Shown here in pieces: positions 49,101 to 59,804 of a stretch of 64,000 bases of DNA. A program made the position numbers and the translations under genes. The DNA is from Tanytarsus gracilentus (Eukaryota > Arthropoda > Insecta > Diptera > Chironomidae). Location of the stretch: the NCBI GenBank assembly GCA_038502055.1, contig JAXRKN010000045.1:7243501-7307500 (forward strand), given 5' to 3'. Numbering within the stretch: the stretch's first letter is position 1; each line of letters opens with the position of its first letter. The notes beneath the pieces were generated by a model. That model ran no database searches and had not been told where the DNA came from. It saw only the letters and a program-made list of their open reading frames with translations.

Positions 49101-51704
49101 CACAGCAACATATCGATCCAAACTGATGGCACATAAATTCAGTATTGAAGCCGTGCATCTGCAGAAAGTCAAAGGGTAGTGGGAGAATTGAGTTTTTTAA
49201 TTAAACAATTTATAAACGAATGACTTACAGCAGCACATCGGTGGCCAGCCATATTTTACACCACACATCTCCGAATATCCAAACCTGTCGATGAGAGACA
49301 AAAATAGATTTAGTTTTTGTATCGTTTAACAACGACATTCATGACTCAATTTCCAATTAATTTTCAATGGCTTTATTCGAAAACTTTTCAATTATAGACT
49401 CGATAAAATTGTGCAATGGATTTTCATTACAGATTATGTAAAATTTTTGCGTTATATTAAGTAAAAGTTTTTATATAATTTTATTGAATAACTCGACCCC
49501 TTTTCATCAGTTACATAAAAACTTTTCTTGCTCTTGAAAATTCAATTATGCTCCATTAATTTTCCATTTTCCGTTGAGCACAGAAACAAAGACCAACATT
49601 CAGCCTTCTAGCTAATTTTCAATTTTCTTGTTCTTAGGTCGCATGCTTTTATAATTAAATTTGTTGCCTACAAAATAATTAAATGATGAACAAGATACTG
49701 ATGACGATTTGTGAGTGAAAAATTTAATTCTATCGTGGGAGTTTCAATCAAAGCTTAATTTCGGAGGGTTTTGTTGCTCGTTTGATGTCTTGAAGAGATT
49801 AATGGGGAAATTTTCTTTCTTTGGAATTTTGTTATTAATGCCTCGAAGGGTGATTCCGAGTAATTGGAAAGGGCTGATGAAGAGTTTGGTCAGATATGAG
49901 CGAAAGGGGTTTTAATTCTGGCGAAAATTCAGTTGTAATGATATAAAATAGAAAATTCATTCCAGAGTCATTTCCCCCTTGACTAACCGAAAGGATCAAC
50001 TTTTTTTTTCTCATTTCAATTTACAAAATCTTCTCGACTTAATTCACAATTGTCTTTGCTGCAAAAGTATTCGACAAATTTATTTAAATCCTTGCAAATC
50101 TCAAAATTATCAAGAATTATGCAAAACTTATTGAGTGGTGAACCAACAAGAGAATCTTATGCACTCGACAAAATTTAAATAATGAAACTTGAGCTGTATT
50201 TAATCAAAAGTTAACGAAATAAATTCAACTTTAGTTTTTAACTTTTTTGTACGAAAAAAATTTTTTTTGACGTCATCCGAGTTGAGCTCACAATTTATGG
50301 CAATCAGTTGGAAAAGCTATGCATGAAGATATTTCATTAAACAGCTGTGCTCAAAACACATTCTTTATCATAAAACGCTTGATGACTCTCTCACTATGTC
50401 TCGCGTGATATCTTCATCATAATTTATTACAGCGGAACTTCTTGATGCCGCTGCTTGTGTCAAAAATCTCTCTCATAATTTGATAAAAAGTTTTTTTTCC
50501 TCTAAATGCACTCAAAGAATTTAAGAGAATTTTTATATTTATCTCTTCGAGTCGCCACCACAATTCTCTTGAAAGCATTATCGAAAATTGTAAGTCGTTA
50601 AAACAAATTGATTGTTCTGTTTTGTACACTAAAAAAACACAAAAACAATGTTGGGAAATTTTTAAGCAGTCAAGAGCATGAAAAGAGGAAGATTTATGAG
50701 CTCGATGAAAATTCGCTGTCTGACATTAGAAATAGAGCACGTGTAAGATTGAAGTGGGAAGAATTAAAGGTAGAAAATTAAGTTTAATGATTGAATTTTA
50801 AATTTTTTGATTTTGAATTTTGAGTTTTTAATTTTTTTAATTTAATTTTCGAGTTTTAATTTTTTTCGATCAAAAAATATTTTGTTCAATAAATTAGATT
50901 TTTAATTTTTTTCTTAATTCCACTTAACACAAAAATAAAATAATTGCCTTCTTAATTGATAATTTAAGTTAATTGACGATCATCACTTAAACAAAAAACT
51001 CATAAAAAAAATTTACAATCGCGTCCGAACATTGAAAATCTTTTTAAGACTGATTTATTAATAGTCAAACATGTTCAGTTTGTCAGGTGTTTACTCATTC
51101 ACACATCGTTAGATTGATTGACAAAAATGTATTCTCTTTTTAACAATATGAAACATAAACAAGGTCAATTTTTTGAGTGTTGAGGAAGGACACAAAAAAG
51201 TTTTAAATTATTTAAATGTTTGGAAAGAATTTTGAAGTTTGAATTTTTTTCCTCTTTTTTCTCTCATAAATTATGCTCACATTTTTTTCCAACAGACAAA
51301 AAATAATCAATAATGTGAATCTAAATTTAAAGTCACGATCTTGAGATGAAAGGGATTTTTTGACAAATTAATTTTTCATGTTTAATCACCTCAAAGACTT
51401 CCCAAGTCGCTGAGAATGGGAGCACAGCCAGACCGACTAGTAAATCTGCTACAGCTAAACTAACTGCGAAAAAAAATAATTAAATTTTCTTATTCATGAA
51501 ATTTGACTAAATTTATCAGAACTCACCTATAAAAAAATTTGTTACACTCCTAAGTTTATGAGAACAAAATACGGCGGCAATCACCAAGCAATTGCCGACA
51601 ATGACGAGAATGTCGATGAAGCCAAGAATGGCGAGTGAAATTAAATTCTGCGGTTCCGTCCATTTAACGGATTGTATCAACAAATCACATTCTGATAAAT
51701 TCAT
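30810..51704 (-). CDS. Oamb: Octopamine receptor Oamb (alpha1-like), isoform using the distal cassette
   Basis: Minus-strand exons: 51704-51527 (N-terminus, TM1), 51463-51390 (TM2), 49284-49229 (ECL1, start of TM3), 49158-48969 (TM3-TM4), 45574-45331 (ECL2, TM5), then 33316-32828 (ICL3) and 31192-30810 (TM6-TM7, tail). Phases agree throughout, giving 537 aa. It is a rhodopsin-class GPCR for octopamine, expected to raise Ca2+/cAMP in neurons and muscle. Visible marks: LAVADLLVGLAVLPF with the TM2 Asp, DRYVAV, CWLPFF in TM6, NPMIY in TM7, and the aligned-serine region of TM5 replaced by SALGSFYIP. Similarity to Drosophila Oamb, recalled from memory, is near-continuous, including SKGIG...EQRLTLRIHRG and the RRGSDMSA tail. 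ECL2 is far shorter than in Drosophila. The UGA at 30812-30810 appears to be leaky (see the extension). Confidence 0.93.
32828..33316 (-). CDS. Oamb: Oamb distal cassette, ICL3 exon
   Basis: Acceptor ...AAAAAG before GCTCGAAAGG, donor AAAG/GTGAGT. Codes SKGIGNRFDEQRLTLRIHRG, then a Ser/Asn-rich loop with KVKISVSYPSSEN and a basic KKMGKRNIKAQVKKFRMETK end leading into TM6. This loop contacts the G protein. It matches Drosophila Oamb closely at both ends. Confidence 0.92.
34042..35001. mobile_element. TIR element with internal satellite and GGAC microsatellite
   Basis: GCGTAACCCAC at 34042-34052 and its inverse GTGGGTTACGC at 34991-35001 bound 960 bp. A further GTAAC/GTTAC pair lies just inside each end. 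No clear target duplication is visible. The interior has about four to five units of the same satellite family seen at 2003-4278 (here 120 or 129 bp, because some carry an extra TTTTGGCTGTCCG), then (GACG)n at about 34915-34960. Because 120 and 129 are multiples of three, a long plus-strand frame stays open; it is not a gene. It lies in an Oamb intron. Confidence 0.7.
34915..34960 (+). repeat. (GACG)n microsatellite
   Basis: About eleven tandem GACG units with one GACA interruption, inside the TIR element. Confidence 0.95.
36581..36799 (+). mobile_element. hAT-like MITE, copy 1 (219 bp)
   Basis: Ends CAAGGCTCTGACACTCTCCG and its inverse, then CCGTATACGG left and CCGTAATACGG right. The interior is a run of TTTTTTCCG/TTTTCTTCCG units with no coding potential. 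The 8-bp flanks are GTTTCTCA (36573-36580) and GTTTTAAG (36800-36807), which do not match each other but match the flanks of copy 2. Confidence 0.85.
37052..37203 (-). mobile_element. hAT-like MITE, copy 2 (152 bp, inverted)
   Basis: Same termini as copy 1 in the opposite orientation, with a shorter interior array. The 8-bp flanks are TGAGAAAC (37044-37051) and CTTAAAAC (37204-37211), the reverse complements of copy 1's left and right flanks. Confidence 0.85.
37212..41330. other. Oamb intron between the two cassettes
   Basis: Long AT-rich intron of the distal-cassette transcript and 3' flank of the proximal cassette. A 155-bp segment at 39589-39743 has imperfect ~21-bp inverted ends (CTACAGATGGACACAGAAAA). 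Nothing else is recognised. Confidence 0.4.
41331..41552 (-). CDS. Oamb: In-frame readthrough extension of the proximal Oamb cassette
   Basis: After the UGA at 41555-41553 the frame stays open for 73 codons. It starts RSFTTTTALN, continues with ITEICHPIVIS and is then Ser/Thr-rich to the end RVPNSVNSITRL. Stop context is GCA AGA UGA CGU UCU UUU, the same nine core bases as in the distal cassette. The ICHP motif is shared by both extensions though it sits at different distances from the stop. No strong hairpin is evident after this stop. Readthrough is inferred. Confidence 0.55.
   Translation of the reverse strand, partial: RSFTTTTALNANTMRNPITEICHPIVISNLSGSVHQSSAPLNELSTTTSTASVNLFRSKSARVPNSVNSITRL
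41553..41881 (-). CDS. Oamb: Oamb proximal cassette, last exon (TM6-TM7-tail)
   Basis: Acceptor TTCAACAG before GAGTTTTCG; codes VFVLCWMPFF, LYLIRPFVCENC, FWLGYCNSAINPFIYAMFSK and KDFRFAFKRVIYRCFC. The tail differs wholly from the distal cassette (VPFPFAAAMPMGG region) and ends NFDIAR before a UGA. Confidence 0.92.
41553..51704 (-). CDS. Oamb: Octopamine receptor Oamb, isoform using the proximal cassette
   Basis: The same five 5' exons (51704-45331, ending ...TTKG at phase 1) can splice instead to 43015-42485 (ICL3 plus start of TM6) and 41881-41553 (rest of TM6, TM7, tail), giving 533 aa. ICL3 shares TLRIHRG, a KVTISISYPSAEH-like block and a METKAAKTLAIVVG end with the distal cassette, but is otherwise unrelated and has a His-rich run (CHHHHHNHHHH). 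TM6-TM7 read VLCWMPFF and NPFIY. Drosophila Oamb is known to make two isoforms (K3 and AS) that differ from ICL3 onward, which is the inference for mutually exclusive use here. The intron inside TM6 (after VVG) sits at a different place from the distal cassette, where the split is before AAKTL. Confidence 0.88.
42485..43015 (-). CDS. Oamb: Oamb proximal cassette, ICL3 exon
   Basis: Acceptor ...TTCAAAAG before GCAAAGGAGG, donor GTAATA inside TM6. Codes a loop starting GKGGKSNNHVEEE, TLRIHRG, KVTISISYPSAEH, a His-rich run and MQVRKFKMETKAAKTLAIVV. The acceptor lacks a strong pyrimidine tract, as does its distal counterpart, which fits regulated alternative splicing. Confidence 0.9.
43016..45330 (-). 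other. Oamb intron 5 (before the proximal cassette)
   Basis: Intron sequence. At 44684-44767 a perfect 13-bp inverted repeat (ATGTCAAGGGGTG and inverse) encloses about 58 bp. The minus-strand frames at 44210-44690 have no splice or family support. Confidence 0.45.
45331..45574 (-). CDS. Oamb: Oamb shared exon 5 (ECL2-TM5)
   Basis: Acceptor TTCATTCCCAG, donor AAAAG/GTGAGT. Codes a short ECL2 with an N-glycosylation site (NSS), the conserved KCPWKCELTND with the disulphide Cys, SALGSFYIPMFVMLFFYWRI (TM5) and RTTRAINQGFRTTKG. The open frame continues upstream of the acceptor but loses similarity there. Confidence 0.93.
45575..48968 (-). other. Oamb intron 4
   Basis: 3.4-kb AT-rich intron between the TM4 and ECL2 exons. 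No additional ECL2 exon was found, so the loop is predicted to be short compared with Drosophila. Confidence 0.45.
48969..49158 (-). CDS. Oamb: Oamb shared exon 4 (TM3-TM4)
   Basis: Acceptor TTTCTGCAG, donor GTAAGT. Codes CTASILNLCAISLDRYVAVT (DRY G-protein switch), VTYPSIMSTKRAKSL and VLSFVICFPPLVGWKD, nearly identical to Drosophila Oamb as recalled. Confidence 0.95.
49229..49284 (-). CDS. Oamb: Oamb shared exon 3 (ECL1, start of TM3)
   Basis: 56-nt exon, acceptor GACAG, donor GTAAGT. Codes VWIFGDVWCKIWLATDVLL with the conserved disulphide Cys and the amine-binding Asp of TM3. Codes LL where Drosophila has WM just before CTAS. Confidence 0.92.
49285..51389 (-). other. Oamb intron 2
   Basis: 2.1-kb AT-rich intron with no exon recognised; donor GTGATT after VFE. 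Confidence 0.5.
51390..51463 (-). CDS. Oamb: Oamb shared exon 2 (TM2)
   Basis: 74-nt exon, acceptor TTCGCAG, donor GTGATT. Codes VSLAVADLLVGLAVLPFSAT and WEVFE, TM2 with the sodium-site Asp. Confidence 0.94.
51527..51704 (-). CDS. Oamb: Oamb exon 1 (N-terminus, TM1)
   Basis: ATG at 51704 starts MNLSECDLLIQSVKWTEPQN, aligned with the Drosophila start MNETECEDLI. TM1 contains GNCLVIAAVF and is followed by CSHKLRSVTNFFI, donor GTGAGT. The start overlaps the stop of an upstream ORF (ATGA). Confidence 0.95.
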
Positions 51705-51793
51705 TTCGCTATAGAAATTTCACTTAATTCACGATTTGAATTAAGATGCAGTGAGTAATTAATGATTGATTTGATGCGAGCGGAATTTTTCAT
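51701..51793 (-). promoter_or_regulatory. Upstream ORF overlapping the Oamb start codon
   Basis: An acceptor TTTCCATTTCAG ends at 51796; the 5' UTR exon then begins at 51795 with ATATG. The ATG at 51793-51791 opens a 30-codon frame (starts MKNSARIKSI) that ends at TGA, which shares ATGA with the Oamb ATG. Such overlap can couple termination with reinitiation and reduce main-ORF translation. Confidence 0.55.
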
Positions 51794-51795
51794 AT

Positions 51796-53599
51796 CTGAA
51801 ATGGAAAAAAAGATTTAATTAATTTAAAAATTGTTACATCAATTTTATTCTAAATTTTCACATATATTAAAATTATTTAACTAGAGTAATGCGATATACA
51901 TAAACACCCTCAAAAGTTTTTTTAACCTTTCGAAATTCGGATTAATTTTATCAACACACAAACATAAAATCTCATGACCTTTTCTCCTTTTAAAACCCTC
52001 TTGAATGTTCATCTCATTTGTTTTTCTAAAAGCAAGCATCGAATTTCAAAATAATTCAAGAAGAAAGTTGTCAAACTCTTCAACTTGTTGATTGAGTTGT
52101 TGAGAGTGAAAGTTTGGAAATTAAAGGTTAAAAACTTCAAAGTGGATGCTTGTTTTTATCGAAGACGCTCCAAGGGATAATTGATAATGAGTTTATAGAC
52201 TCAGCATGAGGTTTTCTTTATCGTTTTTTGAAATTCTTTAATCTTAATTTCTATTTCGACAGTCGCGTGTTTTTCTTTTCATATTTATTGTGAATTTAAT
52301 ACGTGACTTTCTTGCATCCAAAAATATTTCTTTTTTGTGCGTATTTTTAGCGCAATATTTATTTTCGTGAAATTTTCCACGACTAAAATTTTCAAGTCAA
52401 ATTTAGGTTGAAATTTTTATTAATTTTCTAATAAATATTAAGTTTTGACTCCTCGAAAACTTTCTTTATAAATTCATCACTATAGTGCACTAACCAAAAA
52501 CAAATCAATCATTCAATAAATTTATCTTTTTGGGTCAAATCGATTTGATTTATTGCAAGATTCCTTCGATCTAGAAGAAAAATATGCAAAACATCTCAGC
52601 CATGAAATTTCTTCCTTTCCATCCTTCATTGAATACAAAACATTTTTCTTAAGCACTAAAAGGAGACTCTCGAAGGAAATTGCAGAGGCAAATTAAGAGA
52701 GAAAATTTATGCTTAGTCGTTTGGGAATTTCGAAGCAATTTTTAAGCACTTTCGAAACTGAAGAAGGAAATTCTTAAGCGCTTTCAAAAGAAGAAAACTC
52801 TACAAAAGAATGAAAGCGAGATCAAAGAAATCTTTTATTTGCTTTAATCATTGCTAAAATTGCAGAGAAAATTTATTGCGATAAGAAAGAGTTTTTTTTT
52901 TCATTTTATGATGCTTGCATGTGATTTCAAGGTCAGAACTTTTTTAATTGCATTCAAAATTTAAAACAGTACAAATGAAAGTTCAAATTCTCAATGGAAT
53001 TCCCCAAAAAATTACTTCTACGCTTCATTGCTTCGGAATTTAACCTACAAAAAATACAAACATACAAAAAAAATTAATTGCCAAAAATAGTTCTGAGTTA
53101 ATCCATAAAGAAACTTTTCAATCTTCGCTCAAGTACAAAAGAGAAATAAAATATAAAAAAATATAATTAGCGTCTATTGACTCTCTTAATGCCTTATAAA
53201 GATTAAAGACAGTGGTTTATGGAAACATAGAAATAACCAGAAACATTTTATTATCTGCATACGCATATTGATTTGATCAGCTTAAGAATTAAAATCATTT
53301 GCTTGTGGAATTCAAAAGGCTTAAAATTAAATTCTAGGGATGAACACTTTGAATTTTTTATTTTAACGGTTTTTAATATTTAAAAGTTTATGAATTTTTC
53401 TATCAATAAATTTTAAAAACTTATCTCAAGTGTCTTAACCATGAAAAAAAATAGCTTTAGATCATCAAAGAGCATAAAATTAAACTCTAATCATTAAAAT
53501 TAATGATAATCTTTCAAAAGTAAAATTTTATCTCATTTTTTTCGCATTGAATTAGTTCAAGGTTCAACTCAAGTGTCGTTATAGCGACTAAATACTCAC
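51796..53599 (-). other. Upstream Oamb intron or 5' flank
   Basis: AT-rich, no exon recognised. It would be an intron if the candidate exon at 53600-53699 is an Oamb 5' exon. Confidence 0.35.
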
Positions 53600-53699
53600 A
53601 TTTTTCAACTGTTGCTGTCTGGATTAGCTGAACGAGTGATATTGAGTGTTGCGATGCGTATGCAAATACTGGCAAAGCTTTTGATAAATTTTTAGCCAT
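53600..53699 (-). CDS. Candidate first coding or leader exon, unknown
   Basis: From ATG 53699 the minus strand encodes MAKNLSKALPVFAYASQHSI and about 14 more residues, then a strong donor AAAAAT/GTGAGT at 53600. GC content is above its surroundings. About 35-40 bp upstream lies TATCGATT (53733-53740), one base off the DRE core. A 15-codon uORF starts at MDGCNNRYY. If spliced to the Oamb 5' UTR acceptor at 51796 the frame stays open into the Oamb uORF. It may instead be the start of an unrecognised gene. I do not recognise the protein. Confidence 0.3.
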
Positions 53700-56600
53700 T
53701 TTTCAAGTTAATTTGGCTGCCGCTTGTGGTAATATCGATTATTGCAGCCATCCATGTAAGAAAAAAAGTCCGCCCTCACACTTAATTGTTCAATGAGAGC
53801 TTCTTTTTAGCTATCTATTACACTAATGACCACATTAACACTGTTTCTCTCTTTTCTCACTTTTTATTCACTTTTTCTTTCTGTATAATTTTTTTTTATT
53901 TGGTGAAAATAAATCACTGGAGATGGAGTGGAATTTTTATCCACATTCAGTTTTGTCTATTTTATTTTATTTTACCTAAACGAAAAGGAAGAAATTAAAT
54001 AATTTGATTACATTTCAGGAACTTTAAGAGGTTTAAATTTCTAGCAATTTTAGCTCTCCATAAAATTTCAAGCCGCTAACAAAAAACTTCTCATGTTTCG
54101 GATTATTTATTTTACGCTTCAAGTTTCTCATGTTGAATTTTTTTGTGTTCTCGCAAACTTTTTAATCGCTTTCATTGTTATTTAAATTTGCTGCTGTTAA
54201 ACAACAATTTCATCCTTTCTACTTAAACAAATTTTGTTTTGTGATGTTTGTAAATTTAAAGTGGGTAGAATTTATGTCACAAGGAATGGAATTCATTTAA
54301 TCCTTTTTTGACCATGCTGAAATTCTTGAAAAATTCCTTTAATTACAAAATTAATGGAGTTGTCATAAGAAGAAAAAAAATTAGGTCACGACGCACATAA
54401 AAACGAGTCTAATTAGCTTCTAATTGCTGACCCTTCTCTTGGCATCTAATCACATTTCGTTTTATTTATTTTTCCAATAAACACACAAAAGAGCTTAAAA
54501 CGACACTTTTTGATGTGCTCGTGATGGGATTTGGAGTGAGAAAGGGAAAAATTGTCGTAAAGAATTTTCCGCAATAAAAATAATGGAGAAAGAAAATTGA
54601 AGAGTTTGAAAGAAGGTTTCATGAGAGTTGTGTAAGAACTAGAGAGTATAAAAGAGGCAAGCCGTCTATTTTTAAATTTATGAAGTAATTTTAGATTTTA
54701 AATTTTTTTCGAAGTAAAATTTATTAATTTTGTTAAAATTAATTAATTATACAGAAATATACTAAATTAATGAATTATCTTCAAAGTAGAAACAAACTTC
54801 TTTAGTCAAATATATGATTAAAAATTTCAAAGGGTACAAAATCAATTTTTGTCACTTTAAAAAAACAAAATTCGAATTTAAATTTTTTTAATAATCTCTT
54901 GACAAATTCTTCGGCAACATCTCTCACGTTTCTCTTTAATATTTCAATCTCATGATATCATAACATTACACCATTCGTGTGGGTGGAATTCTGGGTAATA
55001 ATCTTTTTTTTATAAGGAAGCGATAAAGTAGAAAAATGGTTGCGGGACCCACTGAGTTGTGACTATATTTTATGTCGGCACTAATGTGCTCTTTTTATGT
55101 TCTAACCGCTAGAGGTCAATCGACCGTCAAATTAAGCAAATAAAAAAATATTTTGATTTTTTTATGTTACGAAGGTTGACGACTTGCAAGCTGGCATTAA
55201 TTTGTGGTAGGAGAAAAAGAGGACATTGAACTTTTTTAACTCTGAATTTTTTTATGTTTTAACTTTTTTAAATTATTTAATTTCCGCATTGTTTAAATTA
55301 TTCAGAAATTATTTTTGCCCCTTTTCTAAACGATAAAAGTTAATTTGACTAGACATTAGAAACATACACAGACATTCTAAAACAAAACAGTTCAATTGTC
55401 ATCGACTTCGTATAATTAAATTGCTTTTATATTTATTAATTCATCTCGAGCACATTTTTTTCAGCCTCTCACATGTTTGACCTAGAATCGTCAAAGTGAC
55501 AAATGTTTTATTTTGAGATAAAATCGTGCATGTGATTGTGTTGAAAGAGACAAGAGAAAAATAATTTTAAGCTTAAAGATTGCGATTAATTTCACACTTT
55601 TTAATTGTTTTTAAATTAACGTGAGAAATAAAAGAAATTAAAAATTTGTAGTCGAACGAAACGCCCGGATTGAGTTATGCAAAGAAATTTATTTTTAAAT
55701 TTCTTAAAATAATCACGATGTGTGACATGAAGTTCAAAATTCATTCAGAGATACTCGCTTATTTTAAAAAATCGATAAAAGTTAATTTAAATAATGCTTC
55801 AATCCTACTTAAAAACAACTTGATTATGATTTCCAAATTAAACTAAATTTTCTCATCAAACAAATCCACGAATGATCACCAAGACCGCACTGAACGATTC
55901 GTTGATTAGAGAAATTCCACAAATACCACCAAATAATATGCTTTCAGTTTGCTAACAAGTGCCGGCTTCTGAATACTGAAAAGGTTTCGTCAATAGACAA
56001 ATCGAAACTTCAGACAGTGAGAGGGTTGGAGGCTCGATTTCGATTTGGCATTCAAATAAGGTTTCAATCACAATATTGATGAGATTCCGATGAATAGCGT
56101 AGAAGGAAATCACGATATTTTTTTGCCTCGTGCTCACTTCAATGACTCATTTTGAATAGAAAGTGCAAAAATCTCTTTTTATTACTTTATAAATTTAAAT
56201 CACTCAGATTGTCGAATATAAAACGTGAGACATCATCAAAATTAAAAAAATGACTTAAGAATTTTTTAATTTTGAAATAAGAAGAAGCAAAAAAGAAATT
56301 TCTAAAACAAGATTTTAATTGATTTTTAAAATTTTAAATAATTTTTATGTCAAAATTTGAACTGTTTTGTTCTGTGGGTGGATAATTTTAAGGCGATTTT
56401 AAATATTTTCTTCTTAATAAAATTGTCGTCAATAATTCGCAAAACAATCCCATCAAAATGTCACCACCAGTCAACCTTCACCTTCCAAAGGCCAAGAAAA
56501 TAAGCCTATAAAATTTTAAATGCCAGTTGACAATTTATTGGAAAATCTTTTTATAAAGTTGCTTGTGGAAATCGTTAAAAAATATTTCGACCGCAAAATT

Positions 56601-59600
56601 AAATTCATTAATTAAATGCTTTGTCAGCGGCTTCAAGTTCTATCGAGAATTTTTTGTTGAAACAAACAACAAAAGAAAATTTCTAATGACTTTGAGAGTT
56701 CGATTTTAGGGACTGACTTCACTCACTTTTTATTATCTGACACTTGAATATTTTTTTTATATATTTTTGACCTTAGTAAATTTTTTTATAACTTTTGCTT
56801 TAAATAAAATATTAATTTATTTTTTCACTTTAAAATTTTTTAACTCAAAAATTAAAACACGTGAAAATTTTTTAACTCAAAAATTAAAACACGTGAAAAT
56901 TTTTTTTTCACACAATAAAATTCAATTTAATAATTTTTTAACTTTTTATCATTTTTTTATTGAATTTCTTTCATGATTTATTTTTCTTTTTATTTCCGGG
57001 CTGATCATTGAAAATCACATTCCATGATCCACGAATTTTTATTTACAAAGCAATTAAACTTTTTTAAGCTCCTCAAAATAATTTTGATTATTTTTTTTAA
57101 ACACTTGTTTTATTTCACCTCGCGTCAAGCATTCAACTTCTGGTTCGATTGAAAGCACGAGACGAACTGAAGGAAATAAATTTTCTGTCTATAACAATTT
57201 TTTCATTCTGCTAGCGTGCACGTGAGAGAATCGAGAGAATTTGGAGCGAGCTTTTTTCACTCTCATTTTTCTCACTCTCACTTCATCGCATCCTGACCTT
57301 TACATGCTGAAAACTTTTCCTCGTTGTGCACGATAATAATTTTGTCGTCACTACTTTTCTTGGTAAAAATTCACTTCTTCACACGCAAACTTCCACACGA
57401 TTGTTTTATTTGTAGTAATTTCTACTAAGTGGCAACAATTAATTGAGGATTAAGATTTTAATTACGATTTATTAGGGCAAGTGAAAAGAAAATTTTTATT
57501 GTTCTCATATCGCACTTGAGGGATGGAAAAAAGAAATTAAAAGAATTTTAAGTGACAATAAATCACTTGACGTTTTAAAGCTAATTAAATTGAAAAGTTT
57601 TATTGCCGAGTGTTTTTGACACCAAATATGGAGAAATTCTTGGTGAGTAAATTTTAATAGAGTTTCGTGATGAAAAAATGCAGTAAATTATTCTTAATCA
57701 TTTAAACAGACAAAGCGTGATGCGAAAAATTAAAAATTATTTTTTTCACATTAAAAATGTTAAAAAAAATAAAATTCCATAATTTTTTGTCTCAATCCAG
57801 TAAATTCTAATAAAAGCTTTCATGTCAATTTGTCTTTAATAAACCAACATGGAAATAAGTCACGTAAATGATTCGAAAACTTTCGATCCATTGCTTTCAA
57901 CTGCACACACATTAAATAATAACTTTGAATTTTTCATGGTCTCCGGCATGATGACGAGTTGAGTACGAGAGGTAGAGAAAATATGCAAATTGATGTAATT
58001 CATGACGATTAACGATTATGTCTAAACATGGTATGCGAGCGCTTTTGTTGTGATTTTTATATGATGAAAATTATCACAAAAACGTGCGATGAGTTTTGTG
58101 CTTGTTGAATTAAGTTAAAGAATTTCCAGGAAAAAAGAAGAAATAAATTCTTCGTAAACATGGAACGTGATGATGTCAAATGTCAAGATTCTTAAGAATG
58201 GAATGTCAAGTGAAAGAGAAATTCCCATAATTTACACTTGAAATGAGAGAGAGCGTGCGTGAGAGCGAAAAGTCAAAATAATTCTATCTGTTGATTAAAA
58301 AATTGAATTTAAACGAGAATTACGACAGTAAAAAGTAAGAAAGTTGCATAAATTTTTTAATAAACGAAAGAGAATGGGGAGAAAATAAAAGTAAGAATAT
58401 CAATGAAAATCGGGAAAATGAAGAATAAAAAAGAAACTAAAAAATGTGTCAATGGTGAAGCTGAATACTATTGAAGAGCTGACGAAAAAAGTGGAAAAAA
58501 TGATGTTTGCTACAGTTGTGCATGAATTATGTAAGAAAAGTGAAATAATGTGCGAATGGTGAATAATTTTGGAAAAGATTGAAAAAATTAGAAGAAAAAG
58601 TTGAAAAAGTTGAAGAAGAAGGAACTGTGAGCGTAGAAGATTGAAAGAGATTAGAGAAGAGTAGTATACTGAGCGAAACGCTAAAGAGTGATAGATTAGT
58701 TATCAAAAATTGCCAATGGAAGTTATCTTAATGAATTAGAGATTGGAAATACAATCAGAAATGTATCGCAGCGTTAGATATCAACATTCAGTCTTCTCAT
58801 TACAACGATTCACTCATAAATCACCTGACGGTAAATCAGAAACATAGTGATGAAGTCTCATCGAATGCTTAAGACTCGATAATTGAAAAGTAAGAGAAAC
58901 GAAGAAGAAGTCAAAAACATTATTGCAAGTTAAAAAATATCCCGAATATCTCATTAACATCGACTCTATGGTGATCTATAGCATCACAACAAGTCAGCTA
59001 TGCAAAAAGCTCTTGATAAATGCTCGTAGATATGTGATCATTTTGATTTTGTATTTGATTGAAGTGGAATTATAATGGCAAGATAAGGATACAAATTTTT
59101 GTAGGTCGACAAGAAGATTTCATTTTAGGGATCATGACTAAATGGAAATTGAAAAAGAATAACACTATTTGGCAGTTTCAGTCTTTTGAATAATAATCCA
59201 GTTCAGAATTAAATTAATTGATCACAAGTTAACTACCGAAAATTCTTGATAGTATAGTATATATAATTTATTCTAAATTCAATCTCTTAAGTGAGATAAT
59301 TTATTCAAAAATTACCAAATTGCAATGTATCTTAAAAAGTACGAATAAATCCAATCATTCATTCATTCATTCAAATTATTTTACGAAAGTAAACCCTAGA
59401 AATATTTTGAATCCTACGAAAATTTCGTTCAAACTCAAAAAAGGTTTTCTTGTCTTCACTTAAATATCTTTCGAATAATGATCTCAAATTTTATTTCCGA
59501 CTAACTCTCGACATTTAATACTGCAAAATCTTTGATGTTCATCTCAAATCACAACTAACAGTCACACTATGAGATAATAAAAATTTCCATTCACTCAGAA

Positions 59601-59804
59601 ATGTGTAAAATATCAGAGATGGATAATTACAAAAATTGCAAAAAATTTATGGAATTTATATGTAAATTTTATTAATTTAATTTTTAATCCTTTCTTGACA
59701 TCATGTAATCGCCCATCCCTGGCCAAAAACTACAACTTTCGTGTCAAATTTCAAAGAGTTACTAACGCGTATTCAGAGATGTCATTGAGCATGTAAAAGC
59801 TCTC
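53700..59804. other. Intergenic, mostly featureless
   Basis: No exon is supported. Two adjacent copies of a 32-bp unit (AAAATTTTTTAACTCAAAAA...CACGTG) lie at 56832-56863 and 56864-56895. 58350-59100 is purine-rich with less A/T-run structure; broken frames there suggest a decayed sequence or a non-coding transcript, but nothing identifiable. Confidence 0.4.
56832..56895 (+). repeat. 32-bp tandem duplication with two E-boxes
   Basis: Two exact copies each end in the palindrome CACGTG (56858-56863 and 56890-56895), spaced 32 bp, i.e. about three helical turns. Confidence 0.8.

Noticed and set aside
58350..59100. Purine-rich region with broken frames as a decayed retroelement
   Set aside because: No motif of reverse transcriptase, integrase or a terminal repeat could be read; left as unexplained.
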